Counted from the first letter of the stretch, positions 44,183 through 54,889 are shown. The stretch: 64,000 bases of DNA from Paguma larvata (GCA_030068075.1 CM057833.1:50097087-50161086); one strand, 5' to 3'. Notes: generated by a model not told the origin, from the sequence alone. Numbers and translations are program-made.

Positions 44183-45117
44183 TTATTTCTTGGTTTGGGT
44201 TTTGTCATCTGCAAGTGTGTCCTGGGGGCTCTAAAGCAAGAGTTCACTCTTCCCCAAGTCTCTGACCCTTACATATGTATCAGCTGAGCACTCTGCTAGA
44301 ATAACTAGCCAAAATTCTGCTTCTGGCATTTGGAAAAACTTAAAATCTCTGACATTATAATTCTATGTTGTTGATGTGGGAAATCATACAGTCAAACTGA
44401 CTTCTACCTGTTTGCTTCGACCATACCCATTCACAGTGGACAATCGTAAAGAAAGATCCTCGAAGTTTCTCTAGTTATCAACGACCCTCACACACCAGCT
44501 CCAACATTCAACTTGCAGACTGTATTACCAAATATCCTTGATAAGAATCATATTGCCCCTGCCTCAAAGCAACTCTGTGCTATAATCCTAAGAAAGAACA
44601 AATAAATGAGCTCCAAGTTCAAATTAAATTTTTTGCCATTGCAATATTTTAAAATATTAGTTGTACCATTTACTGCTGCTTCTAAAATAAATATAGAGAG
44701 AATATTACCAAAAGACATGTTAAATGAATCCCTCTGAGAAACATGCCAAATATAGGACAGAAAAATGACTAATTCTTTTCTTATAGCAACTCATCAAAAT
44801 TGACTGTCTAGTCATTTGCATACCCCTAACTCTAAGCTAAATTCAGAAGCAATCTCATTAAAATAAGAAAGCTCACCCACCAGCTTAATATTCTGTCCAG
44901 TGTTGACATTATGATATTCTGTTGCGGTGTAATTAGAGAATGTGTTTATAGATTTTTTCTCTTAATCATCCATGCATTTGATCCAAAAACTCTACTTCAA
45001 AAAAAATTAAAATAAAACTGGTATAAAAAAATAATAATAAAATAAAATAAAACTGAACTCTTATTTCCTACCAGAGGATTGGTTGGTTGTGAAATCTAGT
45101 TGCTGAACGTTTGAAGT
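44183..45117. other. AT-rich DNA, no feature recognised
   Basis: No repeat family, RNA gene or exon is recognised. A short AATAAAATAAA-rich stretch lies at 45003-45052. Confidence 0.45.
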
Positions 45118-45150
45118 CACAATGGAAAAACAGCATTTCTTGCGCAATGC
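45118..45150 (+). repeat. 33-bp direct repeat, copy 2
   Basis: Matches 43710-43742 with one substitution (CGC in place of CAC). Flanking DNA on both sides is different in the two copies. Confidence 0.9.
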
Positions 45151-45189
45151 CTGCCTCATGCTGTTCTCTCCCCTCAAAAGATGTTTTTT

Positions 45190-45306
45190 TTCTTTCTTTT
45201 CTTTTCTTTTTTTTTTTTAAGTAAGCTCTACACCCAATGTGGGGCTTGAACTCATGAACTCAAGATCAAGAGTTGCATGCTCCACTAACTCAGCCAGCCA
45301 GGCATC
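45190..45306 (-). mobile_element. Older short-type Carnivora tRNA SINE
   Basis: Minus-strand head 'gggatgcctggctggctgag', with 'gggcttgaactcatgaactc' as the B box complement and a T-rich left edge. Target word AAAAGATGTTTT lies on both sides (left from about 45176, right from about 45308). Confidence 0.92.
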
Positions 45307-45449
45307 CCAAAAGATGTTTTCTTAAAGGGGTGAGACCAAAGACTTACCTTTCCTATCTACCATCCAGAAATATTCAGGTAAGAAAAAAAGAACTATGGAT
45401 GGATAATAACAAGAAAAGTCTACCCTTGGTAACTATTAGATTCAGAAAT

Positions 45450-45610
45450 AAGTAAAAATAATTACATTTGTATGGCAGTTTAAACATTTCAATGTATTAA
45501 TACCTATGATTTTACTTGATATACTGTTAACTTTTAAGGTTACATAAGGCATGAATTCCGATTCACAGGAAGGGAAAATGAAACAGAAATCACTTGCCTG
45601 GTCACACAAT
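45450..45610 (-). mobile_element. MIR relic
   Basis: 'tatggcagtttaaacatttc', 'ggaagggaaaatgaaacaga' and 'cacttgcctggtcacacaat' match the reverse complement of the MIR core. Confidence 0.65.
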
Positions 45611-45615
45611 GAGCT

Positions 45616-45990
45616 TGCTACAGACTGAATTGTACCTCACCCCCCAATTCATACTGAAGCCCTAACCTCCAGTGTAACTACATTTGGGGACAAAGACTAT
45701 AAGAAAATTATTAAAGGTTAACCTAAGCCATAAGGGTGGGTCCCAGGTTTGATAGGATTAGTCTTCTTAGATGGAGAGCGCTAGCTTGCTGTCTCTGAGT
45801 GCACACAAAGAAGGGGATGTGTGAACATACAGCAAGATGGCAGCCGCCTATAAGCCAGGAAGAGTCCTTTCCAGAAACCAACCATGATGAAACTCTAATC
45901 TCAGATTTCTAGTCTTCCGATCCACAAGAAAATAAATAAGCTACTCAGTCTATAGTATTTTGTTATGGCAGTCGAAGCTAAGAGCTAATG
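45616..45990 (+). mobile_element. MLT1-type solo LTR (ERVL-MaLR)
   Basis: Starts 'tgctacagactgaattgtac', then 'ccccaattcatactgaagcc', 'ggttaacctaagccataagg', 'cacaaagaaggggatgtgtg', 'cctataagccaggaagagtc' and 'agtattttgttatggcag' near the end. The order is that of an MLT1 LTR, a mammalian-wide ERVL-MaLR family. No internal retroviral sequence is beside it, so it is a solo LTR. Confidence 0.75.
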
Positions 45991-46165
45991 ATCATGAAAC
46001 TTCTCCTAGAACCAAAGACTTTTGACTCTTTGTCTTGTGTGTGTCAGCATAGCCAAGTAGTCAGCACTGAAGTACTGAGAATGATCATTTAAATTTCAAG
46101 CAATTTTTCCTGAACTTGTAATGTGACTGCTATGCCTTCACCTTCCATCAACTAATAGAAGTACT

Positions 46166-46303
46166 GAGATGCCTGGGTGGCTCAGTCGATTAAGCACCTG
46201 ACCCTTAATTTAGGCTCAGGTCATGATCTCACTGCTCGTGAGTTCAAGCCCCACATCAGGCTCCATGCTATCAGTGCAGAGCCTTCTTGGGATTCTCTCT
46301 CTC

Positions 46304-46345
<42 letters not shown>

Positions 46346-46402
46346 CTTCCCCCATGAGCTCTCTCTCTCTCTCTCTCAAATAAATAAATAAACTTTTTTT
46401 TA
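46166..46402 (+). mobile_element. Felid-type tRNA SINE with long (CT)n
   Basis: Head 'gagatgcctgggtggctcag', CT runs interrupted by 'gcccttcccccatgag', and an AAATAAATAAAC tail. Flanks share 'agaagtactg' and 'ataagtattg'. Confidence 0.93.
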
Positions 46403-46410
46403 AATAATAT

Positions 46411-47930
46411 AAGTATTGTTGCCATGAAGATACTCCTTAGAGGGAAAAAATGGAAGCATCGTAATAAATGTGCGACAAATCCTATGGATTTCTCTCTAGC
46501 AATAAACTTTTAAACTGATTCCCTTCTTTAAAAACTACACTTGTTATTGGGGAATGATTTTCTTATGCTTAATGTTCCCTGCCTGTGAAGAGAGCTAAGG
46601 TCTCTCTCTACCCCCATACATTCAAACCTAACTGGTAAATTGTGTAAAGAATAACTAGACATGCTCCAGTTGGCTCAACTCTTTCTTCTCTAGAGATGAG
46701 CCTGTCTAGAGAAAGCACAAATTCTTTGTTATTCCATGTTAAAAATCTTACCTCAGCAGTCCTTCCATGTAAAGCAGCCCAGGACCTAGTAGATAGGCAT
46801 GCCTGAAGTCAGGATATTGTTAGAAAGCCCATTTGGCTCCCATGCTAATCAACCTACCCTGTATCAGTAATAAAGGTGGTATTTTGGCTCCAGTGTTTAC
46901 TCTTTTTTCAAGTTTCTGGAATTACTCAGAAAGAGGGAAAGCAGTGTATTATTTCATGCAAGTCCTTTCAGAGACCACTAGCATAACTGCAGGACAAAAC
47001 TTTGTATTCTATTATCTCTACCATTTGAGAGACCAGGAGAAAACATGTACCTTAATGGAGGTGGAATTATCCTTGCAATGACTGCAGTAAATGTTTGTTG
47101 AAGGGGAAAAAAATGGAAAGAGAAGATATACCATATATACCCAGTTTTAATGGAAAGCCTATTTCTGCCATATACATTAGAGAAATTGTTCAAGAACAGT
47201 TCATCCATGTGAAAATATTAGCACTGTAATTCTGCCAAGGTCAGTAAGACCTAGTGATTTGCTGAGATATCACCTTCATTTCACCAGGTAAATAAAGGCT
47301 CCTTTTTCAGTATGTCCTATCCAAGAAGGTACTCCATAGCAACAGTTAAATTATGAATACAGCACATATGTTCCATACCATATCATTTACAGCACAATTT
47401 AGCATAGACATAATGCTTTGTAACAAACTACAATACCATTCACAAAATGCATTTAAATAGCATAATTTAGTTCATTAAATTCAGTCATTTACAGTAAATC
47501 AAAATCATCATAGGAATTGAAGAGAGTACACAGTTGTTTGTTTGAATAGTTAAGCTAGGTAAGTCAATTTCTTTTTGAAGGTCAAGGACAGAGTTGTTTC
47601 CACTTTCTGTTATAAAAAAGATACAGCTGGTGTCAAAAGATAATTTAATGTCACCTCAAAATGATCAACTCTCTTTTTTTTTCCCCTCTGTCTCTCTCTC
47701 TCTCTCTCCTGGTAGCATATCATATCACTGCTGCTCCTGAAATATATCCAACTCCTTGAAAACATTTTATATACTAGTTAACTAGAATGTGTCTGCAGAC
47801 TTTACAAATTCTCAAATGTACAGATATTTTCAGATTTTTACTAAAATATGTATATTTGGCCGTGAGAAAGGTTCAACACTAGATCACAGTACATGAAGTC
47901 ATCTGTTTATCTGTCTGTTTTTCATACCAC
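46411..47930. other. Unique DNA, no feature recognised
   Basis: No SINE, LINE or exon is recognised. A short (CT)n lies at 47691-47709. The 82-residue plus-strand ORF at 46833-47081 has no domain I know. Confidence 0.45.
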
Positions 47931-48103
47931 ATTGCAAGTCCCATGTAGATAGGAGCCTAGTCAACCATACTTAGATTCCTACAACCTAGCACAGTGTTTG
48001 TTGATTGTAAATTCCTCAAAAGCAAGGATTGATTCTATATAAGTTATATTCCTTCTGTCCCTTACCATAATGCTTTACAAATACTCAGTTAATATTTGTT
48101 GAT
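47930..48103 (+). mobile_element. L2 LINE terminal relic
   Basis: 'acaacctagcacagtgtttg', 'aaattcctcaaaagcaagga' and 'aatactcagttaatatttgt' resemble the L2 end, with the blocks partly rearranged. Confidence 0.55.
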
Positions 48104-48116
48104 TTAAAAATCTTTT

Positions 48117-48272
48117 GGGGAGGCGCCTGGGTGGCTCAGCCAGTTAAGTGTCTGGCTTTGCCTCAGGTCATGATCTCACAGTTCCTAAGTTCAAGCCCTA
48201 CATTAGGCTCTCTGGTGTCAGCGTAAAGCCCGCTTCTGATCCTCTGTCTCCCTCTCTCTCTGCCCGGCTTGC

Positions 48273-48304
<32 letters not shown>

Positions 48305-48320
48305 AAAAATAAATAAACAT
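48117..48320 (+). mobile_element. Felid-type SINE, left member of a tandem pair
   Basis: Contains GGCGCCTGGGTGGCTCAGCC, a CT-rich body and an AAATAAACATTTAAAA tail. Target word TTAAAAATCTTTTG lies before it, and a near copy, TTAAAAAACCTTTTG, follows at 48321-48335. An older SINE begins immediately after. Confidence 0.94.
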
Positions 48321-48336
48321 TTAAAAAACCTTTTGT

Positions 48337-48443
48337 GGGGTGCCTCACTGTCACGTAAGTAGAGCACATGCACTTGAGCTTGGGGTCATGAGTTTGAGTC
48401 CCACACTGGGCAAAATGATTACTCAAAAAAAATAAAAAATAAG
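48337..48443 (+). mobile_element. Older short-type SINE, right member of a tandem pair
   Basis: Starts 'gggtgcctcactgtcacgt', a mutated head, continues 'gtttgagtcccacactgggc' and ends in an AAAATAAAAAATAAG tail. A third diverged target word 'aaaaatatttttggaggg' follows at 48444. Confidence 0.85.
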
Positions 48444-48730
48444 TAAAAATATTTTTGGAGGGGCTTACGTCAAGATATGCTTTGTAAGCACACAATTTCA
48501 GTATATTTTTATTGTTTTAGTAATGTAGTGCCTAGAATAATAAAGACTAAGAAAAGCTAGGCTTCAGAGTTTAACACAAATTATTTGACCTGCTCTCATT
48601 GTTTCACTAACCAGTGCATTCCGAGCAGAACCATACTCCAAGTGGACACAATTATGTCTTCACCTTACACAAGTCTTTTTCTTAGACTTTGCCTGAGATG
48701 CTTTCACCACAGACTCAGTATGAAGATTTT

Positions 48731-48850
48731 TAAAAAAAAATTTTTATTGTCAAATTGGTTTCCATACAACACCCAGTGCTCATCCCAATCCGTGCCCTGC
48801 TCAGTGCCTGTCACCCACTCTCCCCCCTCCCACACCCCCCTCAACCCTCG
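48731..48850 (-). mobile_element. Short L1 3' end, probably recent feline L1
   Basis: Minus-strand copy of the last 120 bp of the feline-type L1 3'UTR: 'ttgtcaaattggtttccata', 'aacacccagtgctcatccca' and a C-rich stretch. Target words 'cagtatgaagatttt' before and 'caatatgagagttta' after are 4 mismatches apart. Confidence 0.85.
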
Positions 48851-49550
48851 CAATATGAGAGTTTAAGCACTGGTACAACTGCTTTAAAGCCAACACTACC
48901 TAGGCAGCATTCATACACTCAGCATTTATCCAGACATCTGACAATTTTATGCGTGCTTTGCACTAGGCACTGGTTAAACGCAGACGATATGGACTCAAGA
49001 CCTGAACTCTCTTCTTAAGCTGCTTAGAATCTAGTCGGGCATCCCGTCAACAGTGCAGTGTCTAGGGTAAGCACAACGTACTCAGAGAAAGAGCACGATA
49101 CCCTGATAATAAGATACCGATTCCCTTTACTTGGCACCTACCCATATAAAGAACCAATTTCCATTCTCAGCACATTTTGAGAGGGCCAACGATGCAGTGG
49201 AGGAAGTCTAAAAGAGAGCTGCCAGATGGAAGGATTGCCTTCTCACATTCCCTCTCCTCAGGTTACCCCTTTCCTTCCTTAAAGAGGAAGGAGAATGGGA
49301 AAGACTGTTGGGAGCTCAAGGGGAAACTTTTTTTTTTTTAACAGAAAGTAACTGTTCTTGCAAGTATCTGAGTATTTCTGGGGTGAGTATTGCTGGTTTG
49401 AGAAACTATGTCTAAGTCCATTACATGAACAGCCTCTAATTATATTAACTCCCTATGTGGAGAGTGTCAGTAGCTCCACAGAGTCAAAGCAATAAAAGTA
49501 CAAATTCCTTGGACTTAAAGATCTCTGTCACCTGGCTTCATTCTTGTCCC
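48851..49550. other. Mostly unassigned; partial ancient repeat near 48.9 kb
   Basis: 'agcatttatccagacatct' and 'tgcactaggcactggttaaa' suggest an L2/MIR-type relic. The rest is unassigned. Confidence 0.35.
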
Positions 49551-49554
49551 TCTT

Positions 49555-49990
49555 TGTAATAGAGACTGCTAATTTCCTCCAATATCCATTTCCCCTCTTC
49601 TATTAGTAATAAAAATTTTAGCTGGTAACAAGGCCACCCAGAAAAAAAATGATATTTCCCAGTTTCCCTGCAGCCAGGTATGGTCATGTGACTAAATTCA
49701 TGCCAGTGGTGTGCAAGTGGAAATGTCAGGTTTCAACTTCTGGGAACCATAAGAGACAAAGGATGCCTACTTATTCTGCTGATTGGAACATGAATATCAT
49801 GACTAAAGTTCCATCCTGGACTTTGATGACAAGGGCCACGCCCTAGTGATGGTGAGGCAGAAAGCTAGAAGGAACTGGGTCCTTGACGACTTTGTGGAAC
49901 AGAGCCAACATATCTGTTCTGGATTGCCTACCTCCAGATTTTTAACTGAAAGGGAAATTATTTTCTATCTTATTTCAGCCACTAAATTCA
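49555..49990 (+). mobile_element. Ancient LTR/MER-type repeat remnant
   Basis: 'tatttcccagtttccctgca', 'gccaggtatggtcatgtgac', 'agggccacgccctagtgatg', 'gcagaaagctagaaggaact' and 'ggattgcctacctccagatt' follow a widespread old mammalian repeat whose name I cannot state with certainty. The ORFs at 49649-50061 are relics inside it. Confidence 0.6.
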
Positions 49991-50057
49991 GCCATTGTTG
50001 GCAGACTCTGTTATTTGCAAACTCTGTTTCCCCCAGATCTTCCACTAGTGGTCTGAT

Positions 50058-50275
50058 ATAAGCCAGGCACTGTGCCAAGTCTCCAAAAACATTTTATTAT
50101 TGAATCCTTACAAATACTTTGTTAGGTAGCTACTGTTTTAGTATTAGTTCCATTTTACAGATGAGGAAACAGACTCAGAAAGATTAATCTACTTGCTAAC
50201 AAGAAGTAAAGCCAGTTTTTGAGTCCAGGCAGGTTGTCCCCAGAGGCTATGCTCTTAATCTCTATGCCATATGAC
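50058..50275 (-). mobile_element. MIR relic
   Basis: 'agccaggcactgtgccaagt', 'attgaatccttacaaatact', 'ttccattttacagatgagga' and 'aagtaaagccagtttttgag' match the reverse complement of MIR over most of its length. Confidence 0.9.
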
Positions 50276-50427
50276 CTGCCTTAGACAGAACTACTTTCCC
50301 TATTCCGTCTTTACTCATTCTTCCCTTGACACCTAAAATGACTTTCTCCTTCCTGATGTCCTTTCCTTTCTAAATGCCCCCTTTCCAAATGAAGATTCTA
50401 ATGTAGAGTATAAATAAATCCCTCCTT

Positions 50428-50637
50428 GGGGCACCTGGATGGCCCAGCTGGTTAAGCATGGACTCAAACTAGGTTCAGGTCATGATCTCTGCGGTTCATG
50501 AGCTCAAGGCCTGTGTGGGGCTCTACGCTGATAGTACAGAGCCTACTTGGGAGTCTCTCTCTCCCTCTCCCTCTCTTTGCCTCTCCTTCACTCTCACTCT
50601 CTCTCAAAATAAATAAATAAACTTAAAAAAAAAGAAA
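50428..50637 (+). mobile_element. Felid-type tRNA SINE
   Basis: Head GGGGCACCTGGATGGCCCAG, CT-rich body, AAATAAATAAAC and A tail. Target word AAATCCCTCCT lies at 50417-50427 and again from about 50639. Confidence 0.95.
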
Positions 50638-50765
50638 GAAATCCCTCCTCAAATGAGTTCATTGTACTTTGATTATGCCTCTACTACATCACTTTGCATA
50701 TCCTGCCTTATATCTCATTAGTTACGTTATGTGCCAGTTTTCCTCCATATATATTTTAAATTCCT

Positions 50766-50982
50766 GGGGCACCTAGGTGGTTCAGCTGGTTAAATGTCTG
50801 ACTTCAGCTCAGGTCATGATCTCATGGTTTGTGAAATTTGAGCCCCAATATAGGGCCATCTGCTGTCAGCACAGAGTCCACTTTGTATCCTCTGTCCCCC
50901 TTACTCTCTGCCCCTGCCCCACTCGTGCTCACTTGCTCTCTCTCTCTCTCTCTCTCAAAAATAAACAAACATTTAAAAAATG
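50766..50982 (+). mobile_element. Felid-type tRNA SINE
   Basis: Head GGGGCACCTAGGTGGTTCAG, CT-rich body and an AAATAAACAAAC tail. The ORF at 50777-51088 is the SINE in one frame plus flank. Target duplication not resolved. Confidence 0.93.
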
Positions 50983-51204
50983 CATTAAATTTAAAGTATA
51001 CATATGTTTTTTAAGTTTCTTGAGGACAAGAAACATATTTTTATTTCTCCTTGTATTTCCCATAGTACCTAACAGGAAATTTCAATAAATGTTATTTGAA
51101 TTGCTAAAAAAATTCTCATTAAAAGGTATGAGTTTTTGATTATCTTACAAATGAAAGATAAGTAGTGAGTTATAGTCCTAAATAATAACAGCACTCTATA
51201 ATAA

Positions 51205-51414
51205 CAGCACTTTCCAAGAAAACTGTCCATAATGATGGAAACATTCTCTTTCTGTGCTGCCCAATACAGTAGCCACTAGCCACATTTGGCTGTGAAGCAT
51301 TGAAATATGGCTAGTAAACTGAGGAACTAAAATCTTTATTTCATTTCATTTCAATTAATTTAAGTTTAAACAGCCACATGTCAATAATAGCTACCCTATT
51401 GGATCCCAGTGCTA
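51205..51414 (+). mobile_element. MER3-like hAT DNA transposon relic
   Basis: 'cagcactttccaagaaaact', 'gctgcccaatacagtagcca', 'ctagccacatttggctgtga', 'taatttaagtttaaacagcc' and 'agctaccctattggatccca' follow a MER3-type hAT-Charlie element with internal inverted symmetry. A doubled word 'ataataacagcact' lies at its left edge (51183-51212). Confidence 0.75.
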
Positions 51415-52329
51415 AAGACTCTGTGTTGAAGCTTTGAAAAACAGTTCCATCATGCTTCATATAGAACAAGTGCTCAGTAGATGTCTGCTATGGTACTTTG
51501 AATTGGATTAAGGTGAATAACAACCTAAGTAGATATAATGTATGTAGATTTTTTAAAAAAGACTGAAAAAGGGAGAAACTTCAAGAAACTTAAGGACAAC
51601 ATGGAAAAAGATAAAGTTGAAGCATTCTCAACTCATTTTGTCCTTGCTCAAGCAGAGTCTGAAAGAGGTATGTCAAGATGTACAATTATATGATGTATAA
51701 ACTGAGTTTAGTAAAAGCTGGGCTGGCATCCATTTACAAAAACCTCCAGAGGACACTGAGGTTTCTCGAGCTGTCTTTAAAGAAACTGGCTGTAAATGGT
51801 TGGGATAGATCTCACTAGGCTGGAAAAATAGGTCCATATCACTCTATTTAACAATGATTCATCATAAATTCCTTTTTACTTGGTGGGGAAATGACAGAAA
51901 CTCACTCATTCCTTGTTACACAACTCAGAGCAAAAAACTTTCTAGTTACACTCTCAGGACAAAATCTAAATTTTAGGCTCCTTTGGAATTTTTCATTCTT
52001 ACTTTTACCTCACTAAAGAATGCAGTTAGGGACCTACACTGTTAAGTGAGCTCCTCCTAGCCTGGTCATTCTGAGTGTGACCTTTCATCAGGTCCCTGGC
52101 ATAAGACAGTGTCATCTCCTGGAGCAAAACCAGAATGTAAGATGAAAAGCCACATGCGGAGGATGACGCAAGGGAAACAATCATGACTCTAATATTGAGA
52201 GCCAGAAAGAAATTTGAGGTCTTATGCACACTAGTTCCTAAGCCTGGGTGTTTTACTCAGCATAACTACCTTAACATTTTATTTTTTTTTAGGATTTCCA
52301 GCCACAGAAGAGTGAGCATACCAGTGATC
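51415..52329. other. Unique DNA, no feature recognised
   Basis: No repeat or exon is recognised. The 67-residue minus-strand ORF at 52026-52229 has no known domain. Confidence 0.45.
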
Positions 52330-52342
52330 AAACTTTAGGTAT
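52330..52342 (+). repeat. RPSA pseudogene target-site duplication, left copy
   Basis: AAACTTTAGGTAT. The right copy at 53379-53391 reads AAACTTTGGGTGT, two mismatches in 13 bases. Confidence 0.75.
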
Positions 52343-53378
52343 GCCACTCTGTACCACCCAGACAGGAGTCCACATGGAGTGGTCATAGGGTCCCATGATA
52401 ACTTAAAGGGAAACTTTTACAATGTCCAGAGCCCTTAATGTCCTACTAATGAAGGAGGAGGATATGCCTAAATACCTTGCAGCAAGAACCTACTTAGGTG
52501 GCACCAACTCTGTTCCAAATGGAACAGTACGTCTACAAAAGTTAAAGCGATGGCATCTACATCATAAACTGAAAGGGATCTGGAAGAAGCTTCCACTGAT
52601 GGCTTGTGCCATAGTTACCATTGAAAACCCAGTTGGTGTCAGTGTCTTGTCCTCTAGGAACACTGGCCAGTGGGCTGTCCTGGAGTTTGCTGCTGCCACT
52701 GTAGCCACTCCTACTGCTGAGTACTTCATTCCCAGAACCTTCAATAACCAGATCCAGGCAGACTTCCAGGAACCACATCTTCTGGTGGTTCCTGAGCCCA
52801 GGGCTGACCACCAGCCTCCCACGGAGGCATCTTATGTTAACCTGCCAACCGCCCCTCTCTGGGACACAGACTCTCCTCCGTGCTATGTGCACATTGGCAT
52901 CCTGCGCAACAACAAGGGAGCTCAGTGGGTCTCGTGTGGTACATGATGACGTGGGAAGTTCTGTGCACGTGTGCCACCATCCCTCAGGGACTCCCATGGG
53001 AGATCGTGCCTGATCTATTTCTAGAGATCCTAAACAGAGTGAAAAGAAAGAGCAGGCCGCTGCTGAAATGGCCATGACCAAGGAGGAATTTCAGAGTGAG
53101 CTGACGTCTCTAGCCCAAGTAAACTGCTTGAGTTTACTGCTACTGAGCCCAGGTTGCAGACTGGCCCGGAGGCACGCAGGTGGCTTCCCAGCTGCCTACC
53201 AGCAGTTCCATACTGAAGACAGAGCCCCTAGGCTGCCACTGAGGACTGGTCTGCAGCTCCCATTGCTCAGGCCACTGAATGGGTAAGAACAACACCGAGT
53301 GATGTTAAGCTATTCTTCTATAGGCTCTAAAACTGAATGTGGAAATAAGTAGAAGTTTCTTAAAAAAAAAAAAAAAAA
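52343..53378 (+). pseudogene. RPSA: RPSA (40S ribosomal protein SA / laminin receptor) processed pseudogene
   Basis: Intronless retrocopy of the RPSA mRNA. RPSA is a 295-residue small-subunit protein also described as a 67-kDa laminin receptor precursor. The 5'UTR ('gataacttaaagggaaactt') leads to the ATG at 52422. The open frame to 52946 (174 codons) includes '[20 protein letters not shown]', '[17 protein letters not shown]', '[17 protein letters not shown]' and '[10 protein letters not shown]'. Two opposed frameshifts alter roughly residues 30-52. A deletion near codon 165 ends the frame, and the rest continues in other frames ('PWEIVPDL', 'MTKEEFQSE') to the EW-type repeats. The 3'UTR ('ttaagctattcttctatagg') ends in about 19 A at 53362-53380. 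A 13-bp target duplication flanks it. The 174-codon minus-strand ORF (52557-53081) is an antisense shadow. Confidence 0.96.
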
Positions 53379-53391
53379 AAACTTTGGGTGT
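53379..53391 (+). repeat. RPSA pseudogene target-site duplication, right copy
   Basis: AAACTTTGGGTGT directly after the poly(A) tail, matching 52330-52342. Confidence 0.75.
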
Positions 53392-53930
53392 AAAATGTTT
53401 TTACTATTCAGCTCAAGGGCCCATTCAGTTCACAAATAGTTTTTTAGATCCTACCACATGATAGCGGCGCTAAGTCTAACAGCATAAAGAGGAATACAAT
53501 GACATATATAACAAATGTTGGGACATTCTTTAACAATGCCCTATGGAGAACAAATATTTTTATTTTTTTTATTTTTTTAAGGCCAAATATTTTTTAATAT
53601 TTAATATTCCATGCTTTACATACGCTATTTCAGTAGCTTCAATAGCCTCTGTGAAATTGGCATTATTTTTCCTGGTTTTCTAATAAAGAGGTTGCAGCTC
53701 AAAGTGGATTAAACCATCTGCCTGTTTACACAACTGGTAATTGCCACAATCCGATCCGAATATAGGTTTCTCTAAATCCAAAATGTGTGCCCTTATTACC
53801 AGGCTACTCTCTTCCCTGCTCCCCTCCCAAACACAACTGAAAGACTGTATACTCAGAGAGTAGCCCCCCAAATAATATCAAATTTCTTCAGGGCCTATAA
53901 CAGGTCAGTCTCCCACAAGTTGGAGTAACT
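53392..53930. other. AT-rich DNA, no feature recognised
   Basis: Unassigned, with a T-rich tract at 53558-53580. Confidence 0.45.
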
Positions 53931-54190
53931 ACTGTTGAAAATAACAATGACTTATTGAATGTGTACTATACCCAACCATTTATCATACTTTACCTCCACC
54001 ATCACAGTTATCCTATAAGGCAGATATTAGTAACATTATTATCCTTACTTGACAAATAAAAGAAACTGAGGCCCAGAGAAATTAATTGAGTTGGCCAAGG
54101 CCATACAATTACCAAAAGGAAAGAATTAATGGATCAGAACTAGACCCAGTCAGCCCTGAAATCACTACTCTTTCCACTAACTATTTCACC
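53930..54190 (-). mobile_element. MIR relic
   Basis: 'cattattatccttacttgac', 'aagaaactgaggcccagaga', 'gttggccaaggccatacaat' and 'gatcagaactagacccagtc' match the reverse complement of MIR. Confidence 0.9.
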
Positions 54191-54344
54191 TTGGAAAACA
54201 AAGGCTCTGAAAGTACAGTAATGTCCGGATTTAATACTAGGCCTAATCCTTTCTGGGGAAGGTGAGGAGACCTTTTTATTGATTATCTAGCAGAAAGGGG
54301 TGGATTTAGAAGAAGAAACCCATTAAGACATGCCTGCCCGATAG

Positions 54345-54556
54345 GGGGTGCCTGGGTGACTCAGTTGGTTAAGCATCTGACTTCGGCTGAGGTCATGATC
54401 TCACGGTTCATGAGTTCAAGATTTGCATGGGGCTCTCTGCTGTCAGCACAGAGTCCCCTTTAGATCCTCTGTCCCTCTCTCTCTCTGCCCCTCCCCTACT
54501 TGTTCCCTCTCTTTCTCTCTCTGTTTCTTCCTCTCTCTCTCAAAAATAAATAAATA
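54345..54556 (+). mobile_element. Felid-type SINE, first of a dimer
   Basis: Head GGGGTGCCTGGGTGACTCAG, CT-rich body and AAATAAATAA tail, then at once the next SINE. Only the outer ends of the pair carry a target duplication. Confidence 0.95.
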
Positions 54557-54775
54557 AGGGCACATGGATGGCTCAGTCAGTTAAGCATCCGACTTTTGTT
54601 CAGGTCATGATATCACAGTTCATGAGTTTGAGCCCTGCATCAGGCTCTGTGCTGACAGCTGGGAGCCTGGAGCCTGCTTCAGATTCTGTGTCTCCCTCTC
54701 TCTCTGCCCCTCCCCTGCTTGTGCTCTGTCTCTCTCTCTCTCACAAAAATAAAAATAAACATTAAAAAAAAAAAA
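54557..54775 (+). mobile_element. Felid-type SINE, second of a dimer
   Basis: Starts 'agggcacatggatggctcag' immediately after the first tail, with the cat-type body block and poly(A). The word AAGACATGCCTGCC (54326) recurs at 54776, outside the pair. Confidence 0.95.
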
Positions 54776-54889
54776 AGACATGCCTGCCTAAGAAAGAACG
54801 AGCCAACCAGATTCCAAGGTAGAGGATGGAAGGTTCCGTAAGCATCAGAAGAGTATCAAAGTCCTCCAATAAATAATATATGGGTTATC

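Noticed and set aside
46833..47081. 82-codon ORF as a small gene
   Set aside because: No domain, splice context or promoter is visible, and the length is within chance expectation for this much sequence.
52557..53081. 174-codon antisense ORF over the RPSA pseudogene
   Set aside because: It has no domain and lies wholly inside the retrocopy on the opposite strand, so it is a shadow frame.
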